Assembly (NCBI GenBank): GCA_937973585.1
Contig: CALJKN010000068.1
Location: forward strand, 1-21,465
Source of the DNA: an uncultured Helicobacteraceae bacterium
GTDB taxonomy: Bacteria; Campylobacterota; Campylobacteria; Campylobacterales; UBA6016
Reading direction: 5' to 3'
Length of the DNA stretch: 21,465 nucleotides
Positions 21,006 through 21,465 of the stretch are shown in pieces. The position numbers and the translations under genes were made by a program. A model generated the notes under the pieces. The model was not told where the DNA came from and did no database searches. It saw only the letters and a list, made by a program, of their open reading frames with translations. Numbering within the stretch: the first letter of the stretch is position 1; each line of letters begins with the position of its first letter.

Positions 21006-21204
21006 TTTGATTTAGCTACTTTAGTTTTTTGCGAAAAGCCTGTCTTTTCAGAGCTTCGCCAAAATCTTGAAAGTTTGCTCAAATTGCGTAACCCTTTCAA
21101 AGAAATACGTCTTTGAACGGCTTTTGTCGCAGAATAGTAAACATTTTGTTGCAAAATTAGTTCAGATTCGGTAGCAGGCAATAGGTCCCTTATTAAAGGG
21201 TATT
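21006..21204 (+). ncRNA. Candidate structured small RNA (about 190-200 nt); 6S-like fold possible
   Basis: This makes up most of the 20830-21246 interval, where I find no credible protein gene. The sequence can form a long imperfect rod: CAAAAT (21060-21065) with ATTTTG (21143-21148); GTTTGCT (21073-21079) with AGTAAAC (21136-21142, one G-U pair); TGCG (21085-21088) with CGCA (21128-21131); and a terminal stem TTCAAAGA (21096-21103)/TCTTTGAA (21110-21117). A side hairpin GCGAA/TTCGC spans 21031-21059, and GCTAC (21015-21019) can close on GTAGC (21171-21175). CCCTT-ATTA-AAGGG at 21188-21201 followed by TATTT could end the transcript. The rod-with-bulges plan and length recall 6S RNA, but I cannot confirm family identity; a long 5' leader of the lipoprotein is the alternative. 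Confidence 0.4.
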
Positions 21205-21206
21205 TC

Positions 21207-21237
21207 GATAAAATTTTAATTTTAAATCTCAAAAAGG
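21207..21237 (+). promoter_or_regulatory. Possible lipoprotein promoter and ribosome binding site
   Basis: GATAAAAT at 21207-21214 fits a -10 box 32 bp before the ATG at 21247. AAAAAGG ending at 21237 sits 9 nt before that ATG, but directly touches the ATG at 21238; the spacing decides for 21247. Confidence 0.45.
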
Positions 21238-21246
21238 ATGTCTCAT

Positions 21247-21435
21247 ATGAAAAAAGTTCTTGTAGCTGCTCTTGTTATAGCTGGTCTTGCGTTCTCTGGT
21301 TGCTCAAAAAAAGCTGAAGAAAAACCAGCAGAAGCTAACGTAACTGAAGCTAACGTATCTGCACCGGTAGAAGCTAACGCTACTGAAGCTAACAAAACTG
21401 AAGCTAACGCTACTGAAGCTAACGCAACAAAATAA
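21247..21435 (+). CDS. Small repeat lipoprotein carrying six N-glycosylation sequons
   Basis: 62 residues. A lipoprotein signal peptide 'MKKVLVAALVIAGLAFSGC' ends at Cys19, the predicted lipid-modified residue (lipobox FSGC, with Phe rather than Leu at -3). The mature part is only 44 residues, low-complexity, made of E-A-N units: EANVT, EANVS, EANAT, EANKT, EANAT, EANAT. Each has Glu at -2 and Ser/Thr at +2 relative to Asn (31, 36, 44, 49, 54, 59), the PglB sequon D/E-x-N-x-S/T. With lysines after the cysteine, it should pass to the cell envelope. There is no recognisable domain. I chose ATG 21247 by ribosome binding site spacing; the ATG at 21238 would add three residues (MSH). The gene is monocistronic, closed by a hairpin terminator 7 bp after the stop. 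Function unknown. Confidence 0.8.
   Translation: MKKVLVAALVIAGLAFSGCSKKAEEKPAEANVTEANVSAPVEANATEANKTEANATEANATK
21331..21423 (+). repeat. Six copies of GAAGCTAAC at mostly 15-bp spacing
   Basis: GAAGCTAAC starts at 21331, 21346, 21370, 21385, 21400 and 21415; four of five intervals are 15 bp and one is 24. Each encodes Glu-Ala-Asn. The near-identical 15-bp units could gain or lose copies by slippage or recombination while staying in frame, changing the number of sequons. Confidence 0.9.
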
Positions 21436-21441
21436 GTAAAT

Positions 21442-21465
21442 CCCCGAAAGGGGTTTGCTTTATTT
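21442..21465 (+). terminator. Intrinsic terminator of the lipoprotein gene
   Basis: CCCC (21442-21445), tetraloop GAAA, GGGG (21450-21453), then TTTGCTTTATTT to the window end: a short GC stem with a stable GNRA loop and a T-rich tail, starting 7 bp after the stop codon. Confidence 0.85.

Noticed and set aside
20984..21232. An 82-codon open frame on the - strand
   Set aside because: It covers the small-RNA candidate antisense, has no domain, no convincing ribosome binding site and a composition that looks like translated structured RNA.
1..21465. CRISPR arrays, tRNA or rRNA genes, insertion sequences, prophage genes
   Set aside because: No regularly spaced repeats except the in-gene 15-bp units, no cloverleaf or rRNA motifs recognised by eye, and no transposase or integrase reading frames.

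Overview
The window looks like a chromosome segment of a free-living, flagellated member of the Campylobacterota (the former epsilonproteobacteria). Reasons: a CheA carrying its own receiver domain next to cheV and cheW; a small CetB/Aer-like PAS protein; a short threonyl-tRNA synthetase with no TGS domain; LpxB with the 'LEPSANLHL' N-terminus; T-rich promoters recognisable mainly by their -10 boxes; and frequent TTG starts. Genes for arginine (argC) and histidine (hisZ) synthesis fit a prototroph. I cannot fix the genus.

Layout. (1) 76-990, + strand: a MetF-type reductase, tail to tail with the next block. (2) 8058 down to 992, - strand: one tightly packed run greA-dut-argC-lpxH-cheV-cheA-cheW-PAS gene with overlaps or very short gaps, read from a TATAAT box at 8103-8108. 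It mixes housekeeping genes with the chemotaxis core. (3) 8167-9057, + strand: a Gfo/Idh/MocA dehydrogenase resembling GnnA, ending inside the 3' end of lpxB (9029-10078, -). lpxB itself lies 3 bp behind a vapBC-type toxin-antitoxin pair. (4) 10837-13226, + strand: the least ordinary part. A PchB-like AroQ (chorismate mutase / isochorismate pyruvate-lyase fold) gene overlaps a 706-residue protein whose N-terminal third is a GHMP-fold enzyme of the beta-ribofuranosylaminobenzene 5'-phosphate synthase type, followed by a domain I do not recognise, a P-loop nucleotide-kinase-like domain and a C-terminal winged-helix-like segment. (5) 13415-16531, + strand: the translation block thrS-infC-rpmI-rplT, with a perfect 24-bp palindrome before rpmI and a highly structured leader before rplT. 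(6) 20829 down to 16640, - strand: class V aminotransferase-hisZ-purA-fliJ-like-motE-like, again an overlapping operon. (7) 20860-21246: no protein gene, but a strong TATAAT box followed by about 190 nt of foldable sequence, a small-RNA candidate. (8) 21247-21435: a tiny lipoprotein made of six E-A-N-x-S/T units, each a bacterial PglB-type N-glycosylation sequon, closed by an intrinsic terminator.

How it fits together. CheV, CheA and CheW form the receptor-coupled signalling core and the PAS protein is a likely energy-taxis input. LpxH-like, LpxB and the GnnA-like enzyme belong to lipid A synthesis. FliJ- and MotE-like proteins serve the flagellum. The AroQ/ribosyl-synthase/kinase cassette has no visible connection to its neighbours. 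Its combination suggests synthesis of an aromatic C-riboside nucleotide from a chorismate-derived hydroxybenzoate and PRPP; that is inference from domain content only. It is the best candidate here for an undescribed pathway.
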